Source: Sycon ciliatum (Eukaryota; Porifera; Calcarea; Leucosolenida; Sycettidae). From it: DNA of 64,000 bases. Within the stretch, counting starts at the first letter, position 1, and each line of letters begins with the position of its first letter. Both the position numbers and the translations under genes were made by a program. This document shows, in pieces, positions 47,076 through 59,245 of this stretch. The notes beneath the pieces were generated by a model. The model was not told the origin of the DNA. It did no database searches and worked only from the letters and a program-made list of their open reading frames with translations. The stretch lies in the NCBI RefSeq assembly GCF_964019385.1, contig NW_027044864.1, forward strand, positions 1 to 64,000, written 5' to 3'.

Positions 47076-47944
47076 ATTGCATGTCGGAGTTTCCGGTGAG
47101 ATATAACTATGTCTAGCCCTCGCGATTTACGCGATTTCATGCTCGAACACAGCATTTTTTTAAAGTTCAATATTCTAATGAAGCTGTACTTGATGCAGCT
47201 CATCCAAGGCCCTTCAGGCCTTTTTTCATGCTCGAACAAGAAGTGCCTTGAATATTTTCCTCTCACGTCTAAGTAGACTCTCGGCGATGGAGAAGCTTTT
47301 AGAGTCTTTGCGTGACGATGATCAGGCGGCTCGCCGCCTTGCCCACGTGCCGGCCGATGCGGTCGAAACCCCCTGAGCCGTGGATGCGGGCGTGTGATGA
47401 CACCCCAAGATGGGCCGGGTGCTTTGAGTGTTTTGCGTCCACGCGAGTCACGCCGTGACTTTGGGTCGTTACGTGTGATGTTTCTGGCGAAGCCAGGACA
47501 CGAGTGGCTGGTGGCTCCAGCCCGGCACCTTGTCGGCACCATAGTGCGTCCTTCAATGTGACGAGCACTAACGGCCTAAACGGCCTGAACGGTCTCACGA
47601 CCTGCTTGGCCTAAGTGCCTACGAGTCCGGCGGACACTGTTGCCAGTGCCTCCGAGTGTGAGTCTGACTGTTCTCAGTCAAAGACATACTCCGACTCAGA
47701 TGAGGGTGAGCACTACTCTAGTCTCTAGACTTGTCTAGTTCTAGTCAGAGCTCAGATGCTAGTGCCGACTCGGAGTCCTCACATCAGGACAGTGTTACTT
47801 GCCACCACCTCGGGCGTAGCACGCGGGCCAAACGGTCCCAATCACATCCACCTCACATGTCTGCTGTATTGCTGCTACATATACATTGTTGCCGCAGCGG
47901 CATCTTGATGTGATGGTCTGATGTTGTAACAGTGTACCCATTTG

Positions 47945-48615
47945 CTAGGCCAGCTTGGTGCGTTCCCGTTGAGTTTGCCGGGGCACCATATTTGTAACGG
48001 CGATTCCGTTTGCTGTTGCCGTGGCCGTGTTTGTCACATGATTGGTGCATTCCCGTTGAAGTTGCCAGGCCAGCTTGTCTTGGTGCGTTCCCGGTGAGTT
48101 TGCTGGGGCACCATGTTTGAAACGGCGTTCCCGTTGACTGTTGCCGGGGCCGTGTTTTGTATTGGTGCATTTCCGTAGCAGTTGCCCAGCGGGGCACCAC
48201 ATTTGTCCGTTGTGCCGGATTGCAGTTGCCAGGCCAGCTTGCATTGGTGCGTTCCCGTTGAGTTTTCCGGGCACCATGTTTGTAACGGCTTTCCCGTTCG
48301 CTGTTGCCGGGGCCGTGTTTGTATTGGTGCACTCACGCTGAAGTTGCCGAGCGGAGCACCACGTTTGTCACTATTTTGTGCCTGTTTGAAGCTACCAGGC
48401 CAGCTTGTATTAGTGCGATCCCGTTGAGTTTACCGGGGCACCATATTTGTAACGGCGTTCCCGTTTGCTGATGCCGGGACTGTGTTTGTATTGGTGCATT
48501 CCCGCTGACGTTGCCCAGTGGAGCACCATATTTGTCAATTGCACCTGTTTGAAGTTGCCAGGCCAATCCTGTAACGCGCACCCGTTTGCTGTTGCCGGGT
48601 GACATGTTTGTCAAT
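47945..48615. repeat. Diverged tandem repeat inside the DIRS element
   Basis: Blocks built on CCAGGCCAGCTTG, GTTGAGTTTGCCGGGGCACC, TTTGTAACGGCG and GCCGGGGCCGTGTTTGT recur four or five times at roughly 125-190 bp spacing. It sits where a gag ORF would be expected. Confidence 0.7.
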
Positions 48616-48989
48616 TGTGCTTGTAGCATACTGCCGTGATGTGCCATTAATACCAGGCCGCCGGAGCCGGTCAGGTTATTACCGGACCAACTTTTCAGCC
48701 AGGAACACGTGTTTCCTACTGCGGAGGGCAGGTGTACCCATCATACCATACACAAAGTATAACGGCCATGATTACCGGACCACTCAAACGCTGCATCCGG
48801 CGGTCCTGAATAAGGCGATAATAATTACGAGCCATGCATTGGTTTGTTTGCTAATGGCTCTTTGTGGTACACGGCAATTTGCTATCATTCGTGACATTTC
48901 ACAGAGTGACGAATGTGAGAAGACAAAACAAAAACAAAAAATAATTTTAATATTGGCAACCCCCGGCCCCCACAATTATCAACCTCCGA

Positions 48990-49977
48990 GCGCTGAACAA
49001 CTGTCTGTAGTATCACCACTTCGCGATGGAGTCATTGAAGACAGTGCCGGATCACCTGCAGCTAGGGGATGTGATGATCGGGATAGACTTAAGAGATGCT
49101 TATTTCTCCAGTCCAGCGGCTCGATCGTCGGTTTCTCCAGTTTTCGGTGGTATGAACGGCTTTCCCAGTTTAACTGTCTACCGTTTGGCTTGCGCAGTGG
49201 TCCCAGAGGCCAGAGTCTTCACCAAGACTAGCTCTGCACCCTGTGGTGAAGATGGTACGTTCGCTCGGCCTACAACTGGTGATTTACCTCGCCGACGTAT
49301 TCATCATGGCACGGACCACGTCCGACCTGTTTCGCCCTGTTGCTACCATTCTTCATCTGCTGATTGGTCTTGGGTTCGACATCAACTGGACGCAGTCGTA
49401 TCTGATTCCCACGAGGCAGATACAATACCTAGGTATTCAGGTCAACTCCATCACCATGGAGTTCGAATTGCCGGACACACAAGCATCCACGCTTCAACAA
49501 CAATGTGCGCGTCTGCTGGCTGCTCACACTGTATCTCTTCGGGGTATTGCGTCAATTGTGGGCATGATGGTGTCCACCATGGTTGCAGTGGCTCCTGCAT
49601 CACTTAACTATCGTCGCTTGCAGTGTTTGAAGAACACGTTCCTACGGCAGGGTCGCTTTTACACTTACCGGCTTACTCTCAGTCACGAGTTCCGTGCCGG
49701 GATTCAATGGTGGATTCGGCCTCTCCCGCTGTGGAGTGGGCGACCTGTACGCCTTTCCGAACCGGACCTCGCCATCCCGTCCGATGCATCCCATGCAGGT
49801 CGTTCGGGGTGGGGCCCGGTACGGTGCATAGTGTGCCAATGTCACCACAGGCGGCTGATGGACATCTGCCGAGAAGCAGCTTCACATGAATGTCCCGAAC
49901 TGCTCGCAGCCCAGTATGCTGTCCAGTCGCTAGCGCCTTCTTTATACCGGGGCAGTATTCTCCTGCAGCTCGCCTAA
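48990..49977 (+). pseudogene. DIRS reverse transcriptase / RNase H, frameshifted
   Basis: GDVMIGIDLRDAYFS (RT motif A) is in one frame. RWYERLSQFNCLPFGLRSGP (motif B region) is in another. LQLVIYLADVFIMA is in a third; here the expected DD of the catalytic YxDD motif reads AD. Then QYLGIQVNSITMEF and an RNase H start (FRAGIQWWI, IPSDASHAG) follow in the longest frame (49243-49977). At least two frameshifts and the altered catalytic pair mark it as dead. Confidence 0.8.
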
Positions 49978-50569
49978 AGTGTGGCTGTTCCCTGTTTGCC
50001 CCGCACTGGCAGCAGTTCATCACCGACATTAGACAGGATAGCTGCCACGCTGTGAGCGTGGTGTCTGCTCAGAGATATCACTTTGATTCCCCAATATCTA
50101 CCTGGTGCAGTGAACACAGTCGCCGATTATCACTCTCGCCATCACACCGATGCCAGCGACTGGATGCTCGACAGGTCAGTTTTCCAGGATCACCAGATCA
50201 TGTGACCGAGTACCTGCGACCTGTTTGCATCTCGCACTGAATTAAAAAACTGCACACGTAGACTCTACGTCAGTTGGCGCCCATATGCACACAGCCCGCA
50301 TGCCTTCAGTCTCGACTGGTCCTGCCTGCAAGTCTATGTCTTCCCTCCAATCTATCTGATTGGCAAATGCCCGGCCAGGGTTGTTCTACAGGAGATCCCA
50401 TCCATAGTCATGGTCACTCCGCTTTGGCCCGGCCAGGCTTGGTTTCCAGCTCTCTTGGCACTAGTGGTGGACGTTCCGCGCGCGTGCTGTCAGCCTCTCC
50501 AGTCTTGTTCGCTGGTCCAGGTCGCAAAGCTCTCCCGTTGGTACAGTCAGCTCACCTCACCATAGTTGC

Positions 50570-51537
50570 ATGGAAACTCTCCGGGCTAGCAATAGCCGCA
50601 GCGGAGTTTCGGGCGACACTGCCAACCTACTCTTGGCGTCATGGCGTTCCCTCACCGAACGTGTGTATCAGTCGGCATGGAACACATGGTGTGATTGGTG
50701 TGCCACCCGGCAAATTGATTCCCTGGGTGTTCTCTCAGAGGTCTTCGATTTTCTGACCTCCCAATTCCGTCTGGGTCGACTGTATCGTACGCTAGGGTGT
50801 TACCGGTCAGCCATGTCAATGACGCTTCCTCCCATCGATGGCGTTGTAGTTGGCCCGCATCCTCTGGTGTCTCATATGCTCCCCGGTGCATACCAGTCCC
50901 GTCCTTCTCAGCCGTGCTATGGCAGCATGTGGAATGTACAGGCAGTCCTGGATCGGTTCCGGAACATGTCCTTCATGCCTGAGTCTCTCAAAGAACTGAC
51001 TCTCAGGTTGACTATGCTGCTGGCTCTGACGGGTGCCCGGCGTTGCTCTGAGCTGCAGAAGCTCGATGTTCGTTTTCTGGATATTATTGTCAACGCTGCT
51101 TCATTTGGGATTCCCACTTTTACCCAGAATCAGCGCATCGGTGATCCAGCCAAGCAGTTTGTCTTCCCTGCTTGCCCTCAGCACCCTCAGTTGTGTGTGG
51201 ATGCTCTAAGGCAGTATCCTGCTTGCACAGCGAGAGAGCGAGTTTCCGGCCGGCTGCCGCCGCGTCTGCCAACCCTCTGCTGCTGTCGCTCCGCCGTCCT
51301 CACAAGCCGGGCTCCCCCGAGCACCGTTGCCGCTGAGTGAGGTGGCTCCTCACTTCCATGTCGGATGCTGGTGTGGACACCATCGTTTTCAAGGCGCATT
51401 CCACACGTAGTGCGGCCACCTCCGCTACCTGTCGGCAGGGAGCCTCTGTACCCGACATCCTCAGGGCCACCGCCTGGGCGCAATCCTCTACATTCCAGAG
51501 GTTTTACTCTCGTGATGCTTCACCCTCCTCCTTCTGA
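50570..51537 (+). pseudogene. DIRS tyrosine recombinase, frameshifted
   Basis: The frame 50570-51340 reads the N-terminal SAM-like domain (WNTWCDWC) and LTGARRCSELQKLDVR with the first catalytic Arg. A shift near 51240-51337 moves to the frame 51337-51537, holding KAHSTRSAATSA (H-x-x-R box) and FQRFYSRD with the nucleophilic Tyr. These are the R, HxxR and Y of tyrosine recombinases in the DIRS order. Confidence 0.85.
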
Positions 51538-52494
51538 TGGCACCACCTTCGGTGCGACTGTCCTTGGCTGACAGTCTGTTATTCCGCCGCTCATGATCGC
51601 GGCCGATAGGGTCCCCTGTTTGTGATCCACGGCTTCAGTCCGCCGTGTTCTTTTCTCCTACACATTGTGGTTTTCTCAGACCAGACTTTTTCCTTTCCAA
51701 AGGTCCTGTATATACCTGGTATATAGCTGGTGCACCAGTTTTTCCCAGGTGTTCCCACTCTGGAGTTTGCATTGTCCGTTAATTCTGCATTGTTGACTAT
51801 GCTAAGTTGTATTCCATTTTGGTATGATCTACTCCACTCGCCGTTCCGTGCGTAAGTTTTATGATAATTCCATCTGTACTCAGTGATGGTCATTCAGTGG
51901 CCTGTGCCTGGCATAGTGTGGGCTAATTATGCTAGTTTATCATGCCACGCACCTTTTACTAGAACTTTCACTAAGTCCTTGTGTGGACAGTGTGATAGTT
52001 TCTTGTTTCCGCTCAGGGTGCGGAACCGACTTTAAACAAGACATAGTTATATCTCACCGGAAACTCCGACATGCAATTTCCCATTTCACAAGCAATGGAA
52101 AATTGTGTAGTGAAGTGGGAATTGTATAAGGAGTTGGGGGTGAGATATAACTATGTCCCACCCTGGTTGGGTGTTCTCCATGAAAATAGGCCTGAAGGGC
52201 CTTGGATGAGCTGCATCAAGTACAGCTTCATTAGAATATTGAACTTTAAAAAATGCTGTGTTCGAGCATGAAATCGCGTAAATCGCAAGGGCTAGACATA
52301 GTTATATCTCACCTCCAACTCCTTATACAATTCCCACTTCACTACACAATTTTCCATTGCTTGTGAAATGGGAAATTTACATGCAGTGAACTGCGCCGAC
52401 ACCCACGGTCAACTGGGTACTCACTACTCGGAGTGAGAGTAACATGGATGCAGCTAACGAGGTTAGCCCCCTTGTTGGGCATTGGTTGTGAGAC

Positions 52495-52650
52495 TTACCA
52501 CCTCACCCTCGCCGTTAGGCGCTGCATCTGCCACCCTGGTATCACAGGCATGGTGGTGGCCTGGCACATGCGAAGCTTCCTAAGCTGGTTGTGTTTCTCA
52601 ACGCAATTGTATAGCCGGTGGTAACGCGGACGTGCAAACTTTACTTTACA
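52495..52650. repeat. About 155-bp repeat, second copy at 57139-57298
   Basis: CTTACCACCTCACCCTCGCC through CAGGCATGGTGGTGGCCTGG to GTGCAAACTTTACTTT is shared, in the same orientation, with 57139-57298. It resembles a short dispersed retroelement fragment; the second copy lies upstream of the LINE. Confidence 0.7.
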
Positions 52651-53036
52651 TGTATAACTATAGCTACATCCTACCATTGTACCATCTCCAGGACTGTTGT
52701 ACCGACCCCTATAAAAAGAGAGTAAAGAGGGTCCGAACCTGGGTTTTCCGGTTCAAATGGTCGCAAGACCGGGAATCTGACAACCGGGTTACCGGTATGG
52801 TTGTACTTGTAGTCAGGAGCACTATTGCGTCCTCGCCTTGTAAGTATTAGTTGTAAGTGTTAGTTAACTTACTAGTTGTAAAATATGCTGTCAAAAGCGA
52901 AAAAAAGTACAAAACAGTAGACTCGCCAGACCTACCTTGTAACCATGCATGTAGGCTACGTAGATCTACCAGTACCAGGGCGTCGGCTTTCACGACTCCG
53001 GTTGTGCCGGGAATTAAAAAAAGGGAGGGCGTAGCC

Positions 53037-53905
53037 GTAGGGTTGACTGTACTCTCTCTAGCTCTGACGTCTTTCTTCTCTTTCTCAGACTCTTCCTGAC
53101 TTTTCTTTCATTCTCCTGGGTGGTTACCAACAGCCAATGCATGCCGAAGTATGTGGTGTGATGTGTGTGCGGGGAAAAAGAAAAAAACAACCAAAAATAG
53201 TGATTCACTGGTAGCCATTGGCGGACTATGCTCGGCCAATCGTCAAATTATGCTTTTGATTATGCCACGATTATGCCAACAAATATGCTGAATTATGCTG
53301 AATAATGCTCGGTTCCACTATGTATTCACGCTGTACATAGAGGATTGAGAAACCACGCATACACACACGGCCATGCCCTAAGCATAATGTTTGTCTAAAC
53401 CGAAAGATTATGCTGACCTTACACGTTGGAATCCGTATATTATGCCGGAGAATATTTTTTTTTACGAAATCCCAAGATTATGCCAAATTTTATGCCGGCA
53501 TAATCCGCCAAGGGGTATGACAAGGAGTCGTAACTGGGGTATTAAAAAAAAAAACATCTGCAGGCTTTCTGACAAAGCTGTATTATGCCCCTAAGCATAA
53601 TTTTTGTCTAAACCGAAAGGTTATGCCGACCTTACACGTTGGAATCCGTATATTATGCCGGAGCATAATTTTTTAACGAAATCCCAAGATTATGCCAAAT
53701 ATTATGCCGGCATAATCCGCCAAGGGCTATTCACTGGCCAGAAAAAGTCACTTCAAATCGCTGTATGGTGTAGACCAGGCTAAATAGTGGCGGTCAATTC
53801 TTCAGCCTTGCAAGCTGTTGAATGGAGCAATCCCAGCACAAGTTAGTTGCTATGGCTTCTGCCGTAGCATTGCTATCATCGCCTCCGATCCGGCGATGGG
53901 CGTCA
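53037..53905. repeat. Inverted partner of the 23.5-24.1 kb repeat
   Basis: Blocks TCTTTCTTCTCTTTCTCAGA, CTCCTGGGTGGTTACC and, after the hAT-like insertion, GGTGTAGACCAGGCTAAATA to GATGGGCGTCAAAGG match 24120-23518 in reverse. It lacks the MITE found there. Confidence 0.65.
53212..53729. mobile_element. hAT-type MITE rich in ATTATGCC, 8-bp TSD
   Basis: TAGCCATTGGCGGACTATGC and the inverted GCATAATCCGCCAAGGGCTA end the element. TTCACTGG flanks both sides (53204-53211, 53730-53737), a perfect 8-bp duplication. The inside holds a roughly 150-bp near-identical direct duplication (from CCCTAAGCATAATNTTTGTC) and over a dozen ATTATGCC/GCATAAT motifs. Confidence 0.8.
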
Positions 53906-54445
53906 AAGGTCAAAGGTCAGCTCTGACTCTGACTCTGAGCTCAGTGTCTACTCTGTCTGTCACCATGTCACCAGTTACGTAGATCTATGCAGAGTCAACG
54001 TCATTACTACATTTACATAGGGATTTCTCCGCCCAGTAGCTGCTTGACGCACCGCCGCGGTAGGGTTGGGGTTTTCCTCGTGGTTCTCTCGAATCCCCTT
54101 CAAAGCTCGGTGACTGTCTGTGCAAGGACCTTACGGCCCTTAGCCTAGGTGTGCGGCCTGTGTGCAAGTACTTGTGTAGTCTCACGCTGCTTTGTTGTTT
54201 ACACCTAGGCTACAGTAGTACCTGGTTACGTCGTTGTTCTTACTAAATACTAATCAATCTTACGGACGAATCACGATCATCCTGGCCAGCACTGCACTGT
54301 TCGGGCGAGAACAGGAATCCGTTGAGTTGAATGACGCCCAATGCAAGCTGCAGCACATCGTTGTGCAATTCGGATGCATTTTTCTCTCGCTACGTCGTCA
54401 GGATTTTGCCTTGAACGGTGGGAGGTTACAGGTAATTACAATTAT
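53906..54445. other. Non-coding stretch
   Basis: No gene recognised; small ORFs at 53985-54185 and 54234-54458 lack family resemblance. Confidence 0.35.
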
Positions 54446-55406
54446 TAGACACCCTTAGCAAACAACGGTAACGCTATTTTTTACGGTACCAGTGTCTGCT
54501 CTAGGATGGTAGGACAGCCGGGTACACGTGAACCTGGCGCAACCATTTCAACCGGGTCGGAGCCGGGTACACATGTACATGTACCTGGCGCTGTCTCACC
54601 AGCCGAGTCACATGTTGCCATTGTTGGTTGGTTGGTTTATTTTAATTCGGACAATACTGTATTTTCGGCAGCTATTTAATTTCGGCTATATTCGGCACCG
54701 ACCCAAAACGCCTAAATTAAAACGCCGATGAAATTTTTCACAGCATCTGTCGCACTACACCATGCCCTCTACCCCACGCCGAAAATAAATCGCCGCCGAA
54801 ACGTCAAAAATCGTGAAGTGCCGAAATTTTGCAGCGCCGAAATTTATTTACAGTAAACGGGAACTAGGCCCAATGATATAAAGGCGAATGGATAAGCCGC
54901 ATTTAGAAAAGAGAGGACAGGAATTAGAAAATTACGAAAAAAGAAGAAGTATCTGACACATACCAGCCATGTAGTCAGTCCTTTCAAAGTTCGAAAGTGT
55001 AAAGTACCAACCGGGTCACAGGTGACCCGGTACTATATTTTCAACCGGGTCCAAGCGCAGCCCAACCGGGTGGATTACCCGGCTCACCCGGCGCTGGAGC
55101 AGACACTGGGTACTCGTACCTTGATCACCCAAATAGCGTTGAAGCTGCAGCGTATAAACGTTATGGGGGCTGATTTATCGTTGTGACCAACGGTACGTGT
55201 TTTAGCTAAATATTGCATAGTCCGTACGCATTTCACCTTGTATCGCGTATATGGTGAACAAAATGGTTGTACCGCGCGAAATCAAAGCTATTCTCGTGGC
55301 AACAGCGTACTAAAAATAACGTGCATCTTGCTAAAGGTCGAACCCAAATCACGGTATTTTCCCCCTTACGATAATACCGTTACAACATACCGTTGTTTGC
55401 TAAGGG
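54446..55406. mobile_element. TAGACACCCTTAGCAAAC MITE, copy 1 (interrupted)
   Basis: TAGACACCCTTAGCAAACAA at the left and TTGTTTGCTAAGGG at the right. It is interrupted at 54489-55109 by another element; the remaining roughly 340 bp matches copy 2 closely. Confidence 0.7.
54489..55109. mobile_element. CCAGTGTCTGCTC element nested in the TAGACA MITE
   Basis: CCAGTGTCTGCTC and GAGCAGACACTGG end a 621-bp insertion flanked by GTA. Copy 2 of the host MITE reads ACGGTACTCGTACC with no insertion. It contains many GCCGAAA/TTTCGGC and ACCCGG motifs. Confidence 0.75.
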
Positions 55407-55749
55407 TAGACACCCTTAGCAAACAACGGTAACGCTATTTTTTACGGTACTCGTACCTTGATCACCCAAATAGCGTTGAAGCTGCAGCGTATAAACGTTA
55501 TGGGGGCTGATTTATCGTTGTGACCAACGGTACGTGTTTTGGCCAAATATTGCATAGTCCGTACGCATTTCACCTTGTATCGCGTATATGGTGACAAAAA
55601 TGGTAGTACCGCGCGAAATCAAAGCTATTCTCGTGGCAACAGCTTACTAAAAATAGCGTGCATTTTGCTAAAGGTCAAACCCAAATCACGGTATTTTCCC
55701 CCTTACGATAATACCGTTACAACATAACGTTTTTTGCTAAGGATGTCTA
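55407..55749. mobile_element. TAGACACCCTTAGCAAAC MITE, copy 2 (uninterrupted)
   Basis: A 343-bp copy directly following copy 1; the right end is GCTAAGGATGTCTA. Serves as the empty-site reference for the insertion in copy 1. Confidence 0.75.
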
Positions 55750-57138
55750 TTGTCTATTACATGAAGGTTCTTCCCCCGATGCCAAGTTACTTTCGTGCAT
55801 ACACGCACTACTAACATGACAGTCATGTAGCTGCTACACTACAGATCAGAACCAGGGTCTTCTAAAAAGAGTCTCGAGTTTGTGACAAGGATTGTGTATC
55901 CGTATGTGCCTTTCATAATAAGCCGATAAAGTGGCACAGCTCAGCTAGCGAAGGCGCTGTGTAGTACATGGACCATACTCCATAGTATTGTATTGTATTG
56001 TATTGTATTTATTTAAAAGGATTCTCCAAAAGCAAATGGATGCTTATCACGGAAGTCTCCCACATAAATATCGCAAGAAAAATGGGGAAATGGGGGAGAG
56101 GAGAGTGGAAGATGAAGCATGGGAAGAAGGTAAACAAGTACCTAAATATCGAGGTATAAAAGCAGGAAAGAAATCGACGAGGGAAGAAATCACCTCTGCA
56201 GATAATAGCGGGACATTTAGATGAAAAAACCCAGTGCGGGTGTCCATCGTTTCCCTCAAGTACAGGTACGACTGCGGACCAGCAATTAATGGCTATTAAA
56301 TTATTTGGGAAATTAATTTAGAGATTGAAGGTGCTATGTCATAGTCAGTCCGGAGTCATGACAACGCTGACGTTTGGATCCACTTGGACCCAGGTTTTAT
56401 ATGAGTCCATACTTGTCTGGGTGGGTTTCCATCAGAGTTGGGTTGGGTGACACGTCCGCCAATGACCGCCAGGAGTAGTAACTGGCCTTGGTCGTCCACT
56501 TCTAGAGGCTATGAGAATGGTGCAATGGTGCCATTAAGGTTATAGAGGTCACTATGAGAATGATGTCATGGTGGTGAGTCAGTTGAACCGCTTATGGCTA
56601 TGGGCGCAATGTATACAGCACGAGTCAGCGGTTTCCATGGCTTCTCTTGAGCTAGTGCATCGCGTACTGTGCTGTGGCTGTGCCCTAACATCTAACGTTA
56701 TAGTCTAGAGGCAAGGTACGTTCGGGCCTGGCTTTGGAAAAATCATTTTTCATTGCTATCAGGTTCGGCCTCATTTCCTCTGTGAGTCCACAAAGGACGG
56801 AACAGTTCAGTCCGCAGATTGAGTAGTCTAGCGGTTATGCGATTACATCCGGCATCAGTTGAGAGGCTTTCGCTAAGCCGTGGCACACCGATGCACTTTT
56901 TGTAGCTCAAGCGAATCCGCCAACTCATGCTGTATGCTTGCCATTGCTGGCAATAGGAAAATCCCGGCTGGCTCACCGCCATCGCATCCTCTGCATACTA
57001 GTAACCTCAATAGAAGAGATTCGAAAACCCTCATACCTGCATGGGCCGGGACATGATGGGTCTACCTGGTACCAGCCAGGGTATGACAGAAAAGTGGACA
57101 AAATCGAATTTGCATTTACATGTAAGTTATAGTTTTAT
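55750..57138. other. Non-coding stretch
   Basis: No gene recognised. (TATTG)n of five units lies at about 55985-56010. A 78-codon Lys/Glu-rich ORF (55988-56224) has no known match. Confidence 0.4.
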
Positions 57139-57298
57139 GACTTACCACCTCACCCTCGCCGTTTATGGCCCTGCATCTGCCACCCTGGTTTAATTAGGCA
57201 TGGTGGTGGCCTGGCACGAGCGAAACTTCTCTAAGCAGGTTGTGTTTCTCAACACAATCGTAAGCCGGTGGTAACGCGGATGTGCAAACTTTACTTTT
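57139..57298. repeat. Second copy of the repeat at 52495-52650
   Basis: Same orientation as the first copy and about 85-90% alike by eye, ending AACTTTACTTTTTTATTTGC. Confidence 0.65.
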
Positions 57299-57532
57299 TT
57301 ATTTGCAGTCGACTCAAATGCATTCGAAACTATTTTACGTTTCCCCGACTGATCCTTTGAACTTGCACTATGCCAACACTATTATGTCAAATGAGCAACT
57401 GGAGGCATACTGGAGATGTATCCGCTGCGCTTTGCACTTTCGTCTCAGTGATGGATGACATCATGCTCAGGACGACCGCCGAATCCAGTTTACGAAGGCA
57501 GTCCTTGATCCGTCGCTTCAACATCATCTCAG

Positions 57533-59245
57533 TTGTGGCAAACCAGTGAAACCACCCTCCATCAACCCTGCCCTTCAGAAACGGGTAGACAAGTAATACA
57601 GCCCGCAGTCTCAGTAGCCATCCAAATCACCGACCACTTGTCTAAGCTGTACACGCCAGAGCCTGGTGCACTGTTGCTGCGGCGGCCGGGCCTTGCCGAC
57701 CAGGATTGCGCTATTCAGTACCGCCAGCTTGAGCGGCCCATATTTGAGGCAGAGGTGACACAGGCAGCTGGAAAGTTGAATAATGGCAGGTCAAGTGGCC
57801 CAGATAACATGTCAGGGGAGCTGCTAAAGCACTCACCTGCCCTCGTCTACTCCAATATCGCCCAGGTCCTCAACTCTCCCGGCGAGACAGGCCTACCCCT
57901 GAACAGCATTGGTAGTGGGTCGCTTATTCCGTTACAAAAGCCTGGCAAATCAAGGGGACCAGTCGCTCACCTACGGCCCGTGGTTTTACTCACAGCGCTC
58001 GGGAAGATTCTATCATTGATTGTGCTGCGGAGGATCAACAAGGACGTCAACAACTTCGTTGCACACACACAGAGTGGTTTCCGCCCCAGCAGAAGCACCA
58101 CAGACGTTGTGTGGTCATGCCTATGGTTGGCGGCTCGATGCCAACGCTATCGCTGTGCGCTGGATATCCTAGGCATTGATATGTCAAAAGCGTTTGACTG
58201 TATAAGCAGGCCACGGCTCATCTCGGTGCTGGGATCGTTCTTGCAGCCGGATGAAATCTGAATGATCAGTTACCTCCTCCAGGACACCGTACTGCGGGTT
58301 GTACTCCCATCCGCTAAGGGCCCGTCATTCCCCACTCTCCGCGGCACACCCCAAGGTGACTCGTTGTCTCCTGTTTTTTTCATTGTGTACCTTGAGGGTG
58401 CACTGCGTGATGTTCGGCCTCTTCTTCAACCACGTCCCCCTGCCGATATCTCCCTGGGGTTACCAACTGAAACTGCCTACGCCGACGATGTGGATTTCGT
58501 GACTACTGATGGTGAGAGGCTGAGGACCCTCTTTCCAACCATATCCAACAAGCTCCTCGAATGGGATTTGAAAGTGAATGAGACAAAAACAGAGCACACG
58601 CACATCGAACGGCACACTGATCGCATCGAGGAGGAGTGGCGAACCACCAATAAACTCGGGTCCCTATTAGGTGATGCCGAGGATATGCTACGGCGACAGC
58701 AACTGGTAACTGTTGCCTTTGGTAAACTCTGGACGCTGTGGATCCATAGGTCGCTAGTTTCGGAGGATCTCCGCATCCGGCTCTATAATGCCTTTGTACT
58801 CCCTGTACTCTGCTACAATTGTGCAACATGGGCACCAACGAAATAGCAGCTGAGCCGTATTGAGGCCTTCCACCGAAAACAGCTGCGGGTGCTAATCGGC
58901 ATTGTGTTCCCGAATGGGATTAGGAACAAGAGGCTCTATGAGTGTACCGGCGCAGTTCCTCTTGGTATTATCATCTTGAGAGCTAGGTGGAGGCTCTTTG
59001 GGCACGTCCTCCGGCTCCTGGCTGACTCCCCACCATCACTGGCCATGGGAGCGTACTTTGCAGAGCCTTGTCCAGCGGGCTGGAGGGGACGACTAAGACA
59101 TACACTACCAACGCTACTACAAGATGATGCCAAGCGGATTGGACTTTCCTTGTCAAGCAAAGTCGATCTGGAGGCGTTCCGTGCCCTTGCTGCTGACCAA
59201 AGCGGTTGGGTAGGCATCTTTGCCCGAGTGGTGTCAGCACCCTAG
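57533..59245 (+). pseudogene. LINE (non-LTR) reverse transcriptase with two in-frame stops
   Basis: One reading frame runs from 57533 to TAG 59243-59245, broken by TGA at 58259-58261 and TAG at 58844-58846. RT motifs are in order: KLNNGRSSGPDNM, LRPVVLLTALGKI, QSGFRPSRSTTDV, IDMSKAFD (catalytic Asp), RGTPQGDSLSP, YADDVDF (catalytic YADD), then the KLGSLLGD region and a C-terminal LRARWRLFGHVLRL block. This pattern suits RTE/CR1-like non-LTR elements; the endonuclease is missing, as in 5'-truncated copies. Confidence 0.85.

Larger units (their letters stand above)
47076..52376 (+). mobile_element. DIRS-type tyrosine-recombinase retrotransposon, degraded
   Basis: The left end (47076-47228) returns inverted at the right in two pieces: 52039-52077 (containing GACATAGTTATATCTCACCG) and 52185-52289. 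A second inverted pair lies within the right end (52078-52157 with about 52290-52372). The 16-mer GAGATATAACTATGTC, in either orientation, occurs four times, at each boundary. This arrangement of inverted terminal repeats and an internal complementary region is the hallmark of DIRS elements, which integrate by a tyrosine recombinase through a circular intermediate. Inside are reverse transcriptase/RNase H (49.0-50.0 kb) and tyrosine recombinase (50.6-51.5 kb). Frameshifts make it inactive. Confidence 0.85.

Noticed and set aside
48599-49231. 210-residue ORF as a separate gene
   Set aside because: Its last part is DIRS reverse transcriptase in a shifted frame; the first part is unrelated sequence.
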